Positions 19,980-30,511 are shown, counted from the stretch's first letter. The stretch: DNA of 64,000 bases from Alphaproteobacteria bacterium (GCA_018821435.1 JAHJME010000023.1:1-64000), one strand, 5' to 3'. Notes: generated from the letters alone by a model not told the origin. Made by a program: numbers and translations.

Positions 19980-21178
19980 ATGTTGCGTTCGAAGTCCGCT
20001 AAAGTTTCCGCAGACCTGATCCCCGGCCGCCGCATCCTGGCGTTGGGCGAGAGCCTGCGCGGCCTGGCCGACGGCCCGCTGGCCGGCGCGCTCATCGAGA
20101 TGGGCGCCGTCGCCAGTCTCGAGGACCTGCAATCCGGCGGCGCCGACCTCGTGCTGATCGACGCCGACGCCCTGGAGGCGACGGCGCTCGCCGCCTGCGT
20201 CAAGGCGCTCTCGGCCATGCGCAACAGCCCGCCGGTCCTGATGGTGGGCGAGAACCTGCCCGCCGGCCTGGTGCGCAACCTGCTGCGGCTGGAAGCCGCC
20301 GACATCCTGGAGGCGCCCTATTCGCCCGAGGACCTGGCGGCGGCCGTCCAGACCCTGCTGGTCGAGGCCCAGCCCGTCGTCGCGGCGGCAGCCCCAGGCG
20401 CGGCCTCGCGTTGCTGGGGCGTCACCGGCGCCGTCGGCGGATCGGGCGCCACCACCATCGCCATCGAGATCGCCCACGCCCTGGCCGTCCAGGCGGGCAA
20501 GGACCGGGCGGTCTGCCTGGTCGACCTGAACCTGGCCGACGGCGCCGCCGCCGCCTATCTGGGGTGCGCCCCCACCACCCGCCTGGCCGATTTCGGCCAC
20601 GCGGCCGACCGCATCGACGCAGCCATGCTGGGCGCCTTCGTGACCCCGGTGTCCAGGGGCCTGGACCTGATGGCCGGCGTGCGCGACCCGAACGCCTTCG
20701 ACGCCGTGGGCCGCGACGCGGTGCTGCGCATGCTGGAGGTGGCCTGCGAGGTCTACGACTACGTGATCCTGGACCTGCCGCGTCACCGCCGATCCTGGAC
20801 CCTGGACGCGCTGGCCGGCTGCGACGAGGTGATTGTGATCTCGGAGCTGACGGTCCCGGCCCTGCTGGCCGCGCGCGCCTATTCCGACGAGATCGAGGAC
20901 GCGCTGTCGACCGGCCTGCGCCCGCGCATCGTGCTGAACCGCCTGGCCAGCCGCATGTTCGGCCCCGCGCCCTCCATGACCGAGGCCGAGAAGGCGCTGC
21001 AACGCAAGGCCGAGGCCGGCATCAGCTCGGACTGGGAAGCGGCCGCCGCCTCCGCCAACCTGGGTGGCCCGATCGCCCAGCACCGGCCCAAGTCCAAGAT
21101 CGTCAAGGACGTGCAAGCCCTGGTGGAAAGCCTCGCGGCCCAGCCGCCCCGACGCGACGCGCCAGCAAAGGCCGCCTG

Positions 21179-21179
<1 letters not shown>
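19980..21179 (+). CDS. cpaE: Pilus assembly ATPase-like protein CpaE
   Basis: 399 residues. N-terminal receiver-like domain (about 15-125, with LVLIDADAL) and C-terminal ParA/MinD-type domain starting at WGVTGAVGGSGATTIAIEIA. In that loop neither the signature Lys nor the Walker A Lys is present (A-V-G-G-S-G-A-T-T), so ATP use must differ from MinD; variant loops are common in CpaE. Later motifs LVDLNLADG and DYVILDLP are conserved. CpaE is a polar localisation and assembly factor for the Tad machine. The stop overlaps the cpaF start (TGATG). Confidence 0.9.
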
Positions 21180-22579
<1,400 letters not shown>

Positions 22580-22582
22580 ACG

Positions 22583-23542
22583 ATGAACGTCGACGCCAAG
22601 ACCATCGTCATGGTGCTGATCGGCGCCGCGGTCTTCGCCGGCGTTCAGGGCTTGACGGGCGTGATGTCGGTCGCGACCCAGAAGCGCAAGCTGAACCAGC
22701 GCCTGAAGGTGGGCGAGAAGGTCGTGGGCGTGTCGGCGATGGTGGTCGAGCTGCGCAAGCAGCGCGGCCTTACCGCCACCGGCTCGCGCTCGCAAAACCT
22801 CAAGTGGCTCTCGAGCCTGATCGTCGCGTCCGGCCTGCCCTACGACCAGCGGAAGTGGCTGATGTATCTGGCCGCCGCCACCCTGATCCTGTCGCTGGGT
22901 CTCGGCTTCTTCACCCGCATGCCCATCGGCTTCGCGGCCGGCGCCCTGCTGGGCGGCGTGGTCCTGCCCCTTGGGTTTCTGAAGTTCAAGGCCGGCAAGC
23001 GCAACGGCGCGCTGGGCCACCAGCTTCCCCAGGCGCTGGACATCATCGTCAGGTCCCTGGAGGCCGGTCACCCCGTGCCCGCCGCCGTGGCCCTGGTGGG
23101 CCGCGAGATGAGCGACCCCATCGGCACCGAATTCGGCATGGCCGCCGACGAGATCGCCTATGGCGCCACCCTCGAACAGGCGGTCGAGCGGATGTCGGAG
23201 CGTTGCCAGCACGCCGACATCGACCTGTTCGCCGCGACGGTGCGACTGCAGGAACGGACCGGCGGCAACCTGACCGGCCTCCTGAAGCTGAACGCCAACA
23301 CGGTGCGCGACCGACACAAGATGCGCCTGAAGATTCAGGCCGCGTCGTCCGAAGGCCGCGCCTCGGCCATGATCCTGACCGCGGCTCCCTTCGTCGCGGT
23401 CGGCGCCATCATGATCATCTCGCCGAAGTTCTATGGGGACGTCATCCACGAGCCGGCGGTGAGGTATGGCCTGGCCATCATCGGGTTCTGGATCTTCGTC
23501 GGCAACATGATCATGCGGCGCATGATCGACATGCGGCTGTGA
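22583..23542 (+). CDS. tadB: Tad pilus inner-membrane platform protein TadB (CpaG)
   Basis: 319 residues. One N-terminal helix, a cluster of helices around residues 92-135 (LMYLAAATLILSLGLGFFT, then GALLGGVVLPLGFL), a cytoplasmic GspF domain with LPQALDIIVRSLEAGHPVPAA and LQERTGGNLTGLLKLNANTVRDR, and a C-terminal helical pair. These are TadB hallmarks. Starts 4 bp after cpaF. With TadC it forms the membrane platform above CpaF. Confidence 0.93.
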   Translation: MNVDAKTIVMVLIGAAVFAGVQGLTGVMSVATQKRKLNQRLKVGEKVVGVSAMVVELRKQRGLTATGSRSQNLKWLSSLIVASGLPYDQRKWLMYLAAATLILSLGLGFFTRMPIGFAAGALLGGVVLPLGFLKFKAGKRNGALGHQLPQALDIIVRSLEAGHPVPAAVALVGREMSDPIGTEFGMAADEIAYGATLEQAVERMSERCQHADIDLFAATVRLQERTGGNLTGLLKLNANTVRDRHKMRLKIQAASSEGRASAMILTAAPFVAVGAIMIISPKFYGDVIHEPAVRYGLAIIGFWIFVGNMIMRRMIDMRL

Positions 23543-23546
23543 CGCC

Positions 23547-24506
23547 ATGAACCTCGAAACGATCATCTACCTGGTGGGCGTCGTGCTCACTGTCGGCGCG
23601 GCGGCCGGGCTGGCCTTCGTTGGCGTCGGCGAGTTGCGGGTGCGCGCGCTGCGGCGCGGCCGTCTGGCCGGCGCCGGTGCGACCGCGCCGGGCCGACCGT
23701 CCGAACCCCTCGTGGAGAAATCCGGCGGCCTCTTCTCCGGCCAGATCCTCTCGACGGTCCGCCGCCTGGGCCAGCAGAGCGCCGTGCGCGACCCCGCGAA
23801 GGTCTCGCTGCTGCGCTCGCGGCTGATGCAAGCCGGCTTCCACAGCCGCGAAGCGCCCGTGATCTTCCTGGGCGTGAAGGCCGCGGCCCTTGCCGTCGCC
23901 ACGGTGGGGGTCGTCATGACCTTGCCGATGATGATGAACGGCAAGGGCGGAAACATCGGCGCCCTGGTGCTGGCCGTCACCGTCGCCGGCGCCGCGCTCA
24001 TGGGCCCCGAGTACGTGCTGAAGGCGCGCAGATCGACGCGGGAACGCGAATACTCCGAGGGCTTCCCCGACCTGCTCGACCTGCTGGTGGCCTCGGTGGA
24101 GGCGGGCTTGTCACTGGACGCCGCGGTCAGCCGGGTGACCGAAGAGCTGGAGCGCCGCTATCCGAACCTGACCATCCACCTGCGCTTCCTGGTGTTGGAG
24201 CTGCGCGCCGGCCGCGCGCGCAAGGACGCCTGGACCGCCTTCGCCGACCGGCTGGGCATCGACGACGCCCGGGCGCTGGCCACCATGCTGCGCCAGGCCG
24301 AGGACATGGGCACCAGCCTGGGCGACACCCTTTCGGTCTTCTCCGCCGACATGCGGATGAAGCGGATGATGCGCGCGGAGGAAAAGGCGCTGGGCCTCTC
24401 GGCCAAGCTGACCGTCCCCCTGATCCTGTTCATCTTCCCGTCGCTGCTGGGCGCGCTGATGCTGCCCGCGGTGGTCCGCGTGATGGCGGTGATGGCGAAG
24501 AACTAG
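23547..24506 (+). CDS. tadC: Tad pilus inner-membrane platform protein TadC (CpaH)
   Basis: 319 residues with the same plan as TadB: an N-terminal helix, helices near 110-155, the GspF block FPDLLDLLVASVEAGLSLDAA with MLRQAEDMGTSLGDTLSVFS, and a C-terminal helix FIFPSLLGALMLPAVV. Last gene of the pilus operon; its TAG overlaps the stop of the convergent gene through the shared CTAG. Confidence 0.93.
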   Translation: MNLETIIYLVGVVLTVGAAAGLAFVGVGELRVRALRRGRLAGAGATAPGRPSEPLVEKSGGLFSGQILSTVRRLGQQSAVRDPAKVSLLRSRLMQAGFHSREAPVIFLGVKAAALAVATVGVVMTLPMMMNGKGGNIGALVLAVTVAGAALMGPEYVLKARRSTREREYSEGFPDLLDLLVASVEAGLSLDAAVSRVTEELERRYPNLTIHLRFLVLELRAGRARKDAWTAFADRLGIDDARALATMLRQAEDMGTSLGDTLSVFSADMRMKRMMRAEEKALGLSAKLTVPLILFIFPSLLGALMLPAVVRVMAVMAKN

Positions 24507-25576
24507 AACCCCAGGGGCCGATAGGGTCCCAGGATCAGCTGCTCGAACACGCCCACACCTTGCTGGTCCGCTTGGCCGGGAACCGACAGCGTCGCCTTGC
24601 TGATCGCCTGGATGTGCAGATTGCCCACGTCGTTCGGGTCGAAATTCACGGTGTCCAGGTCCTCCCGCGCCACGGCCAGGTCGCCCTTCAGGCCGCCGTG
24701 CCGCCAGTCGCCGCCGTAGCCGATGCCGCGCATCAGGAAGGTCGCCACCGGCTCGATCTTCACCGTCGCCGCGCCCTGCTCCATCGGAATGGTCAGCACC
24801 CCGCCGCTGGCGTGCCGGGTGCCCGGGATGATCCGGGTCTCCATGGTCGCCGTGTCGGTGTGATAGCCGCCGCCCTGCGGCGCCCCATCCTCCAGGATCA
24901 CCGCCCGCGTGTTCCACGGCTTGCCGTCCGGATCGGCGTTGATGTGGAAATAGACCGAGCGGTCGGCGAAGTTCAGCGGCGACCACTGCCAGAAGAAGCC
25001 GGTGATCCCGGCGCCCGGCGTCGGCTGCGTATCGGGCGCCCCGACCGGCCGGATGCCCCAGGAGCGGTCGCGGGTGCCGACCCAGCCCGACACCTCGATC
25101 CGCTCGCCGTCCACCTCCAGCCAGCCCGAGGCCCGGACGTTCTGGGTCAGGCGGGTGTAGTCCATGAACAGGCGTGGACCGTTGCGCTTGACGAAGCGCG
25201 GCTCCTCGATCGGAAACGCGCGCCCCTCGAAGGTGATCTCGCCGGCGATGCCCTCGGCCTTGGTCACCGTGACCTTGAGCTTCTGCAGCGGCTCCAGGAT
25301 GTCGATGCTGATCGGCCCGACGTGCAGGTCCATCCGCTCCAGGCCCAGCACGCGGGACGCGTGCAGGCAGTATTCCTTGCCGTCCTTGACGATGGCGATG
25401 TGCGCGTCGGCGACGTTCAACGCCGGATAGACGCCGTAGGCGATGGCCACGAAGGCCGAGCCGTCCGGCGAATAGGCGTTGAAGAAATAGCGGTCGTAGA
25501 AGTTCCGGTCCGAGCCCGCGTAGGCGATCGGCTCCGGGGTCTGGTGGATCGGATAGTCGTCGCCCTTGGTGAGCAT
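24503..25576 (-). CDS. Conserved hypothetical protein, possible lipocalin/AttH-like beta-barrel
   Basis: 357 residues, no signal peptide, no membrane helix, rich in beta-strand patterns. Segments such as RLFMDYTRLTQNVRASGWLE, WVGTRDRSWGIRPVG and GITGFFWQWSPLNFADRSVY recall the two-domain lipocalin-like (AttH/CrtC-type, DUF7064/7065) proteins seen near P450s and kinase-like genes in sphingomonads and Caulobacterales; this is from memory. It diverges from the P450 operon across 135 bp, so co-regulation and a role in handling a hydrophobic substrate are plausible inferences. Confidence 0.6.
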   Translation of the reverse strand: MLTKGDDYPIHQTPEPIAYAGSDRNFYDRYFFNAYSPDGSAFVAIAYGVYPALNVADAHIAIVKDGKEYCLHASRVLGLERMDLHVGPISIDILEPLQKLKVTVTKAEGIAGEITFEGRAFPIEEPRFVKRNGPRLFMDYTRLTQNVRASGWLEVDGERIEVSGWVGTRDRSWGIRPVGAPDTQPTPGAGITGFFWQWSPLNFADRSVYFHINADPDGKPWNTRAVILEDGAPQGGGYHTDTATMETRIIPGTRHASGGVLTIPMEQGAATVKIEPVATFLMRGIGYGGDWRHGGLKGDLAVAREDLDTVNFDPNDVGNLHIQAISKATLSVPGQADQQGVGVFEQLILGPYRPLGF

Positions 25577-25711
25577 CGCTTTGGCGCCTCCGGTTGACGC
25601 GCGGTCATGCTTGCGGGCCGTCGCGTGGGGGTATCAAGTCCGCCCACGATAAGAACAACGGGAGGCGTCGTCCCGCGTGACCTCGCGTCATGCCGGCGAG
25701 GATTTTTGCGA

Positions 25712-27010
25712 ATGGGCGTCATGACCGCGACCGACCACCGGATTCCCCAGCCCCTGGCCGACAGCCTGGCCACGCCGGCCGCCTATGCCGACGGCACGAT
25801 CCACGAGACCTATCGCTGGCTTCGCGAGAACGAGCCGATGGGCGTGGCCAAGATCGAGGGCGTCGATCCGTTCTGGGTGGCGACCAAGCACGCCGACATC
25901 CTGGAGATCAGCCGCCAGAACGACCTGTTCCACAACGGCGACCGCTCCCCCACCCTGACCAGCCAGGCGGTGGACAAGAAGGTCCGCGAGATGATGGGCG
26001 GCAGCCCGCACCTGCTGCGCACGCTGATCCACATGGACGCCCCAGACCACCACAAGTACCGCGCCCTGACCCAGGCGTGGTTCATGCCGCAGAACCTGCG
26101 GAAGCTGGAGGACCGGATCCGGGCGATCGCGCGGGCCTCCGTCGACAAGATGGCGGCCAAGGGCGGCGAGTGCGACTTCGTCAACGAGGTGGCGCTGCAC
26201 TTCCCGCTGCATGTGATCATGGAGATCCTGGGCGTGCCCGAGGGCGACGAGCCCCGCATGCTGAAGCTGACCCAGGAGCTGTTCGGCGCGGCCGATCCGG
26301 AGCTGGGCCGCGGCGGCGAGGCGGCCACGTTCGTCGACGCGCCGGACCGCGACTTCGACTTCGGCGTGATCGTCGACTTCTCGAACTACTTCCGCGAGCT
26401 GTCCGAGCAGCGCCGCAAGACGCCCACCGACGATCTGGCCAGCGTCATCGCCAACAGCCAGATCGACGGCCAGCCGATCTCGGACCTGGAGGCGATGAGC
26501 TACTACATCATCGTCGCCACCGCTGGGCACGACACCACCTCCTCGTCCACGGGCGGGGCCATGTGGGCGCTGGCCGAGAACCCGGAGCAGTTCCGGAAGG
26601 TGAAGGCCGACCCGTCGCTGATCTCCGGCCTGGTGGACGAGTCCATCCGCTGGACCACGCCCGTGAAGACCTTCATGCGCACGGTCACCGCCGACACCGA
26701 GTTCGCGGGCCGGCAGATGAAGCAGAACGACTGGCTGATGCTCTGCTACGCCTCGGGCAATCGCGACGCCGAGGTGTTCGAGGCGCCCGACGAATTCCGG
26801 GTGGACCGCAAGCCCAACAAGCACCTGGCGTTCGGCTATGGCGCGCACCTGTGCCTGGGCCAGCACCTGGCCAAGATGGAGATGCGGATCCTCTGGGAAG
26901 AGCTGATCCCGCGCCTCGAGTCCGTCGAATTGGCGGGCACGCCGGCCAACAGCCACGCCGTGTTCGTCAACGGTCCCAAGCGCCTGCCGATCCGCTTCAA
27001 GATGGCCTGA
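25712..27010 (+). CDS. Cytochrome P450
   Basis: 432 residues, soluble class I bacterial P450. Oxygen-binding I-helix ATAGHDTTSSSTGG, the E-x-x-R pair in DESIRWT (Glu about 310, Arg about 313), and heme loop FGYGAHLCLGQHLAKMEMR with the thiolate Cys about 381. Start set at the ATG with GAGGA 9 nt upstream; a second ATG follows three codons later. No ferredoxin or reductase gene lies nearby, so redox partners are elsewhere. First gene of a three-gene operon. Substrate unknown; the neighbours suggest a lipophilic catabolic substrate. Confidence 0.95.
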   Translation: MGVMTATDHRIPQPLADSLATPAAYADGTIHETYRWLRENEPMGVAKIEGVDPFWVATKHADILEISRQNDLFHNGDRSPTLTSQAVDKKVREMMGGSPHLLRTLIHMDAPDHHKYRALTQAWFMPQNLRKLEDRIRAIARASVDKMAAKGGECDFVNEVALHFPLHVIMEILGVPEGDEPRMLKLTQELFGAADPELGRGGEAATFVDAPDRDFDFGVIVDFSNYFRELSEQRRKTPTDDLASVIANSQIDGQPISDLEAMSYYIIVATAGHDTTSSSTGGAMWALAENPEQFRKVKADPSLISGLVDESIRWTTPVKTFMRTVTADTEFAGRQMKQNDWLMLCYASGNRDAEVFEAPDEFRVDRKPNKHLAFGYGAHLCLGQHLAKMEMRILWEELIPRLESVELAGTPANSHAVFVNGPKRLPIRFKMA

Positions 27011-27011
27011 C

Positions 27012-28040
27012 GTGGGCCATGCGCTGGAGCCGCGGCTGGCGGCTTACATCGCCGGACAGCTTCCGGCCGCGACCGATGTCGTGGTGTCCGCGCTGGAGCG
27101 GATCTCGGGCGGGGCCAGCCGCGAGACCTATCGGTTTGTCCTGGCCTGGACCGAGGGCGGCCAGGCGCGCACCCGCAAGCTGATCCTGCGGCGCGATCCG
27201 CCGGCCAGCCTGATCGACACCGAGCGCCGGGTCGAGTTCGAGGCCTATCGCGCGTTCCGGGGCTCGGCCGTGCCCGTGCCCGACATGCTTTGGCTTGAGG
27301 AGGGCGACGGCCCGCTCGACCATCCGTTCTTCGTGGCCGAAGAGGTTGCGGGCTTCCAGGCCTCGCCGCAGATGCTGCTGTCGGGCGCCTTCGACGCGGT
27401 GCTGCCCAGGGTCGCCGAACGGAAGTGGACGATCCTGGGCGAGATCGCCAAGGCCGACCCGGCGGCGCTGGGCCTGACCCAATGGATGGATCCGCCGCCG
27501 CTGGACGGCTGCTGGCGGCGCGAGCTCGACCACTGGGAAGCGCTGATCGACAAGGACGCCGCCGAGCCCCTCCCCGTCACCCGCGCCGCGATCCGCTGGC
27601 TGCGCGCCAACCCGCCGCCGCCGGCCCAGAAGCTCAGCGTGGTCCATGGCGATTATCGCACCGGCAATTTCCTGTTTGACGAGGCGGGCGAGATCCACGG
27701 GATACTCGACTGGGAAATGAGCCACCTGGGCGATCCGCTTGAGGACCTGGGCTGGAGCCTGCAGCCCGTCTGGAGCTTCGGCCACGCGGGCAAGGCGGGT
27801 GGGCTGTGCGCCCAGGACGAGGCCGTCGCCATCTGGGAGCGCGCGTCGGGGCTGAAGGCCGATCCGGCCGCCCTGCACTGGTGGATCCTGTTCAACTGTG
27901 TGAAAGGCCAAGGCATCTGGGTGGGCTCGGCCGCCGCGTTCAACCGTGGCGGTAATCGCGCGCCGATCATGATCTATCCGGCCTGGTGGCTGATCAACGC
28001 CCAAGACCGGGCTATGCTGCAGGTAATGGGACGCCAATGA
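27012..28040 (+). CDS. Aminoglycoside phosphotransferase-fold (APH) kinase family protein
   Basis: 342 residues. N-lobe with ERISGGASRETYRFVL (glycine-rich loop) and LILRRDPP (ATP-binding Lys); C-lobe with catalytic HGDYRTGNFLFDE and the metal Asp region GILDWEMSHLGDPLEDLGW. This subfamily often accompanies acyl-CoA dehydrogenases and P450s rather than antibiotic resistance. Start GTG lies one base after the P450 stop; its own stop overlaps the next gene (ATGA). Likely a small-molecule kinase; the substrate cannot be read from sequence. Confidence 0.85.
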   Translation: MGHALEPRLAAYIAGQLPAATDVVVSALERISGGASRETYRFVLAWTEGGQARTRKLILRRDPPASLIDTERRVEFEAYRAFRGSAVPVPDMLWLEEGDGPLDHPFFVAEEVAGFQASPQMLLSGAFDAVLPRVAERKWTILGEIAKADPAALGLTQWMDPPPLDGCWRRELDHWEALIDKDAAEPLPVTRAAIRWLRANPPPPAQKLSVVHGDYRTGNFLFDEAGEIHGILDWEMSHLGDPLEDLGWSLQPVWSFGHAGKAGGLCAQDEAVAIWERASGLKADPAALHWWILFNCVKGQGIWVGSAAAFNRGGNRAPIMIYPAWWLINAQDRAMLQVMGRQ

Positions 28041-28420
28041 ACCCGCCCGTGCCCGCCGTCCTGGCCGAACTAGCCGGCCTGCTGATGAAGAACGCCACGC
28101 CGGGCGTCCCCGACGGCGAACGCGCCTCGGACCTCGGGCTGTCGGCGATGCTGCTGATGGTCACCGGCGAGATGTGGGATCGCCAGGCGCACATCCTGGT
28201 GGAGGAGAACCGCGCCGTCCGGGCGCTGCTGGGCGAGGCGGGACAGGACACGGACCTGCATCTGTCGGTCCTGAAGGCCGAGAACGACCGGCTGCGCGTG
28301 CGGCTGATCGCGGCCCATGCGGCGGCCGAGGTTTCCGGCGATGTGGCGCGGCAGGACGCCATCTGGGCGGAGCTCGCCGCGTCGACCGACCGGCGGAAGC
28401 TGTCGACAGCGCCGGTCTAA
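28037..28420 (+). CDS. Small hypothetical protein coupled to the P450/APH operon
   Basis: 127 residues with no known domain. The predicted secondary structure is almost all helix: an N-terminal helix PAVLAELAGLLMKNATPG, a second containing SAMLLMVTGEMWDRQAHILVEE, and a third with LSVLKAENDRLRVRLIAAHAA that could be a short coiled coil. The ATG overlaps the kinase stop (ATGA), so it is translated with the kinase and is probably a partner or stabiliser of it. Confidence 0.7.
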   Translation: MNPPVPAVLAELAGLLMKNATPGVPDGERASDLGLSAMLLMVTGEMWDRQAHILVEENRAVRALLGEAGQDTDLHLSVLKAENDRLRVRLIAAHAAAEVSGDVARQDAIWAELAASTDRRKLSTAPV

Positions 28421-28547
28421 CCGCCTCTGCACCGCGAAGACGTGCGACAGGCCGCCGCACGCGGGGCGCCCGGCAAATCCGTCTGCTGTTAATCGGCCGG
28501 AAGCCGTGCAGGGCGCAGACTCCGCCTCAACAAGAAAGAGGTGGGTG

Positions 28548-28718
28548 ATGGCGGTTCCGAAGCTCAAGTCGCTTGAGCACGACCCGGTGATCGAGAAGCT
28601 GGAAGACGGCACGTATGAGCGCCAGCTCGACCTGTTCCAGGCCCAGATCGACGAGGCCGCCGCCGTCCTGCGCCGCACCTATGCCGCCATGAAGGCCGAG
28701 AACACGCCGCGCTCCTGA
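28548..28718 (+). CDS. Small hypothetical protein (56 aa)
   Basis: Begins MAVPKLKSLEHDPVIEKLED and continues as an amphipathic helix (YERQLDLFQAQIDEAAAVLR). AAGAAAGAGG sits about 7 nt before the ATG, a good ribosome site, and the frame has normal codon bias. No membrane segment or signal. It stands alone between 127-bp and 137-bp gaps. No family recognised; soluble helical protein. Confidence 0.6.
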   Translation: MAVPKLKSLEHDPVIEKLEDGTYERQLDLFQAQIDEAAAVLRRTYAAMKAENTPRS

Positions 28719-28855
28719 GCGCTGCGGCGCGATATGACGCGCGGGCCCATCGGACGACGGCCTATCCATCGCCGCACATCGACGTAATACTGAGCGCGCT
28801 GGTGAAGGGACGGGCGCTGGCGATTGAACGTGAGTAGCGCCCAGGACGTCCGGCC

Positions 28856-29953
28856 ATGCCGCAAATCGATCTCTCCGCCCTGAGCGGGCAGGAGCTCCGG
28901 CGACTGCTCGACGCCAGCCGCGCGCGCGGCGAGGCCCAGCTGTCGTACAAGATCCTGCAGGAGATGGCCGCCCGCCGCGAGGTGCGCGAGACCCGCGGCC
29001 GATCGGCGGCTCGCAAGGGCGCCGAGCCGCGCGTCGTGGCGATGAACCTGGGCGAGGAGGCCGAGGACGACGTGCCGCCGATGCCGAACTGGCGCGCGCC
29101 GGACCCTGAACCTGAACCCGAGGCGCCGGAGCCCATCCCGGCCGCCAGCGAGCCCGAGCCTGAGCCGGAACCGGAACCGGAACCGGAGCCTGAGCCAATG
29201 TCGGACCCGGCCCCGCCGCCACCTGCTCGACGGACGACCCGGGCGATCCCCGAGACCATCGTCGAGCCCGCGCCGCAGGAGCCGCCGCGCGGTGTCTGGG
29301 ACGATCCGCCGCCGCCCGAGGAGGCGACCTATGCGAACGACCTGGGGCTGCGCCTGCATCCGCCGCGCCCCGAGAGCGCGCGCCCGCCGCGTGGCCTGCG
29401 CCGTGGACTGATCGTCGGCTTCGCGGTGGGCATCGCCAGCGGCGTGGCGCTGGGCTGGTGGGCGGGCGACACCACGCGCGACGACGCCCCGCCGCCCGCG
29501 CCGGTCGAGACCGCCATGTCGGCGCCGGTGGCCCCCACGGCCGTCCCCGCGCCCCCACCGCCTCCGGAAGCGCCGCCCGTCCCGGTCGCGGCGCCGGCGG
29601 AGGTCGCCGAGGCGCCGCCCACCGAGGCTCCGGAGGCGACCGAAGCGCCTGCGCCCGAGACGGCGGAGGCGCCGGTATTGTCGCGGGCGTCGGCGGCCTG
29701 CGCCGGGGAGCCGACCCCGGCCGATCGGACCATCTGCGACGATCCGGAGCTGCAGCGGCTGCAGCGCGAGTTGCGGGACGCCTATGCCGAGGCGCTGGAC
29801 GCGCACGAGGATCGCGACCTGCTGCGCCAGCGCCAGTTGGCCTGGCGCGACGCCCGCAACACCGTCACCGACCCGGCGCGCCTGGCGCGCCTGTACGAAG
29901 ACCGGATCAGGAAGCTGAACTCCGCCACCGCCGCGGCGCGCGGAGAGCGGTAG
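28856..29953 (+). CDS. Single-span membrane protein with Glu-Pro repeat and C-terminal LprI-like domain
   Basis: 365 residues in four parts: a helical N-terminus (SGQELRRLLDASRARGEAQL, about 1-50); an acidic Pro-rich linker (about 83-117) made of repeated PEPE units; one membrane helix at about 184-205 (GLIVGFAVGIASGVALGWW); and, after a second Pro/Ala-rich linker, a DUF1311/LprI-type domain from about 280 (CAGEPTPADRTIC, then LRQRQLAWRDARNTV). LprI-type domains are periplasmic and some bind lysozyme. The topology would put the Glu-Pro arm in the cytoplasm and the LprI domain in the periplasm. Role unknown. Confidence 0.75.
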   Translation: MPQIDLSALSGQELRRLLDASRARGEAQLSYKILQEMAARREVRETRGRSAARKGAEPRVVAMNLGEEAEDDVPPMPNWRAPDPEPEPEAPEPIPAASEPEPEPEPEPEPEPEPMSDPAPPPPARRTTRAIPETIVEPAPQEPPRGVWDDPPPPEEATYANDLGLRLHPPRPESARPPRGLRRGLIVGFAVGIASGVALGWWAGDTTRDDAPPPAPVETAMSAPVAPTAVPAPPPPPEAPPVPVAAPAEVAEAPPTEAPEATEAPAPETAEAPVLSRASAACAGEPTPADRTICDDPELQRLQRELRDAYAEALDAHEDRDLLRQRQLAWRDARNTVTDPARLARLYEDRIRKLNSATAAARGER

Positions 29954-29963
29954 GGGTGTTGGG

Positions 29964-30419
29964 CTAGGCTTTGCCCACGAGCCGGTCGATCAGGCTTTGG
30001 TCCTGGTCGTGGACCCAGCATTCGGCGAAGAGGCCGGCGTCGACGCGGTAGACCAGCACGCGCTCCACCTCGACGCGGGCGTCCGGCGGACCCAGGGCTT
30101 CGTGGGCGATGACGACGCCGCGTTCGGTTCCCGCCAGCACGTCGACGATGCGCACCAGCCGCCGGCCCGTGCGCTTGGCGAACTCGGCCAGGACGGCCAG
30201 CGCCTGGGCCTTGCCCACATGGTCGCCAGACAGCGCATTGGCGCCGGCGTAGTGCAGGGTGAAGTCCTCGCCGTAGCAAGCGACGATACCCGCCATGTCA
30301 CCGGCCGCCCAGGCCTTGGCGTAGCGCTCCACGGCCTCGCGGATTTCGGTGGATCGGGTCATGGCGGCGGCTCCGGCGGGGCTGAAGGCAAGGGCGGCGA
30401 TGAGGGTGCGGCGGTTCAT
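29964..30419 (-). CDS. NTF2/SnoaL-like protein with possible Tat signal
   Basis: 151 residues. After MNRRTLIAALAFSPAGAAAM, which resembles a short twin-arginine signal, comes an NTF2-like fold: REAVERYAKAWAAGDMAGIV, YGEDFTLHYAGANALSGDHVGK, VVIAHEALGPPDARVEVERV, FAECWVHDQDQSLIDRLVG. SnoaL-like proteins include cyclases, isomerases and non-enzymatic proteins; nothing fixes the function. If translation starts at the internal ATG near 30362 it would be cytoplasmic. Divergent from an ArsR regulator, 92 bp apart. Confidence 0.75.
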   Translation of the reverse strand: MNRRTLIAALAFSPAGAAAMTRSTEIREAVERYAKAWAAGDMAGIVACYGEDFTLHYAGANALSGDHVGKAQALAVLAEFAKRTGRRLVRIVDVLAGTERGVVIAHEALGPPDARVEVERVLVYRVDAGLFAECWVHDQDQSLIDRLVGKA

Positions 30420-30460
30420 TTGGCCTGGCGCTTTCGGATAGCCCTGCTGGCCTCATCCAC

Positions 30461-30480
30461 GCTTCGATCGCGGACGAAGC
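30461..30480. promoter_or_regulatory. Dyad in the ArsR/NTF2-like divergent promoter region
   Basis: GCTTCG and CGAAGC, perfect 6-bp inverted arms with an 8-bp spacer, centred between two divergent start codons. Its size suits a winged-helix dimer such as the adjacent ArsR-type protein. Short arms make chance occurrence possible in high-GC DNA. Confidence 0.3.
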
Positions 30481-30511
30481 ATGATCGACATCGCCGCACT
30501 ATGCTGGCGGC

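Noticed and set aside
27012-28040. Antibiotic-resistance aminoglycoside phosphotransferase.
   Set aside because: The fold is shared, but the operon with a P450 and the subfamily features point to metabolic substrates; no resistance context or mobile element is present.
29104-29200. Short-period repeat resembling a CRISPR-like or satellite array.
   Set aside because: It is an in-frame Glu-Pro codon repeat inside a real gene, with no spacers and a 6-bp period.
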